6,447 bases of DNA from an uncultured Candidatus Altimarinota bacterium. Its GTDB lineage: Bacteria > Patescibacteriota > Gracilibacteria > BD1-5 > UBA6164. Made by a program: the position numbers and the translations under genes. The notes under the pieces are model-generated. The model was not told where the DNA came from, made no database searches, and was given only the letters and a program-made list of their open reading frames with translations. Of this stretch, positions 6,439 through 6,447 are shown one piece after another. Each line of letters starts with the position of its first letter. The first letter of the stretch is position 1. The stretch covers positions 1 to 6,447 of the forward strand of contig CALMDL010000264.1 in the NCBI GenBank assembly GCA_937864995.1, written 5' to 3'.

Positions 6439-6447
6439 ATAAATTTT

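Overview
The window reads as a gene-dense piece of an AT-rich genome that uses genetic code 25, in which UGA means glycine. This points to the Absconditabacteria (SR1) / Gracilibacteria branch of the candidate phyla radiation. Under the standard code only short fragments are open. Reading TGA as Gly gives eight continuous reading frames, and the TGA codons fall on invariant glycines of known families, such as the YIG of the GIY-YIG nuclease and the PGFG hairpin of UvrC. TGG remains in use for Trp, every gene ends in TAA or TAG, and none ends in TGA. The sequence does not show which of the two phyla is the source.

Layout. 1-513 (+) is the C-terminal part of a membrane-anchored bacterial PH-domain protein. 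515-2368 (+), one base later, is a complete uvrC. 2432-2953 (+) is a single-pass membrane-anchored protein with a possible cohesin-like beta domain, followed by a hairpin terminator. 2987-3820 (+) is a TatD-family metal-dependent hydrolase. A symmetric terminator separates it from the convergent 3836-4426 (-), a conserved hypothetical membrane protein with a CxxC motif. A divergent promoter region (4427-4559) leads to 4560-4991 (+), a small unrecognised protein with a lysine-rich tail. Another two-way terminator separates that gene from 5013-6047 (-), an M29/aminopeptidase T-like metallopeptidase. 6100-6381 (-) is a small SSB-like protein with an acidic EDIPF tip.

The genes do not form one obvious pathway. 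uvrC, tatD and the SSB-like gene all concern DNA handling or repair, but they lie in separate transcription units and look like ordinary housekeeping content. Intergenic gaps run from 1 to about 133 bases. Stop codons are built into the terminator hairpins, and I see no convincing Shine-Dalgarno sequence before any start. No RNA gene, mobile element, CRISPR array or long non-coding stretch is present. The main points of interest are the recoding itself, one CGG codon whose meaning may be in doubt, and three poorly characterised small proteins.
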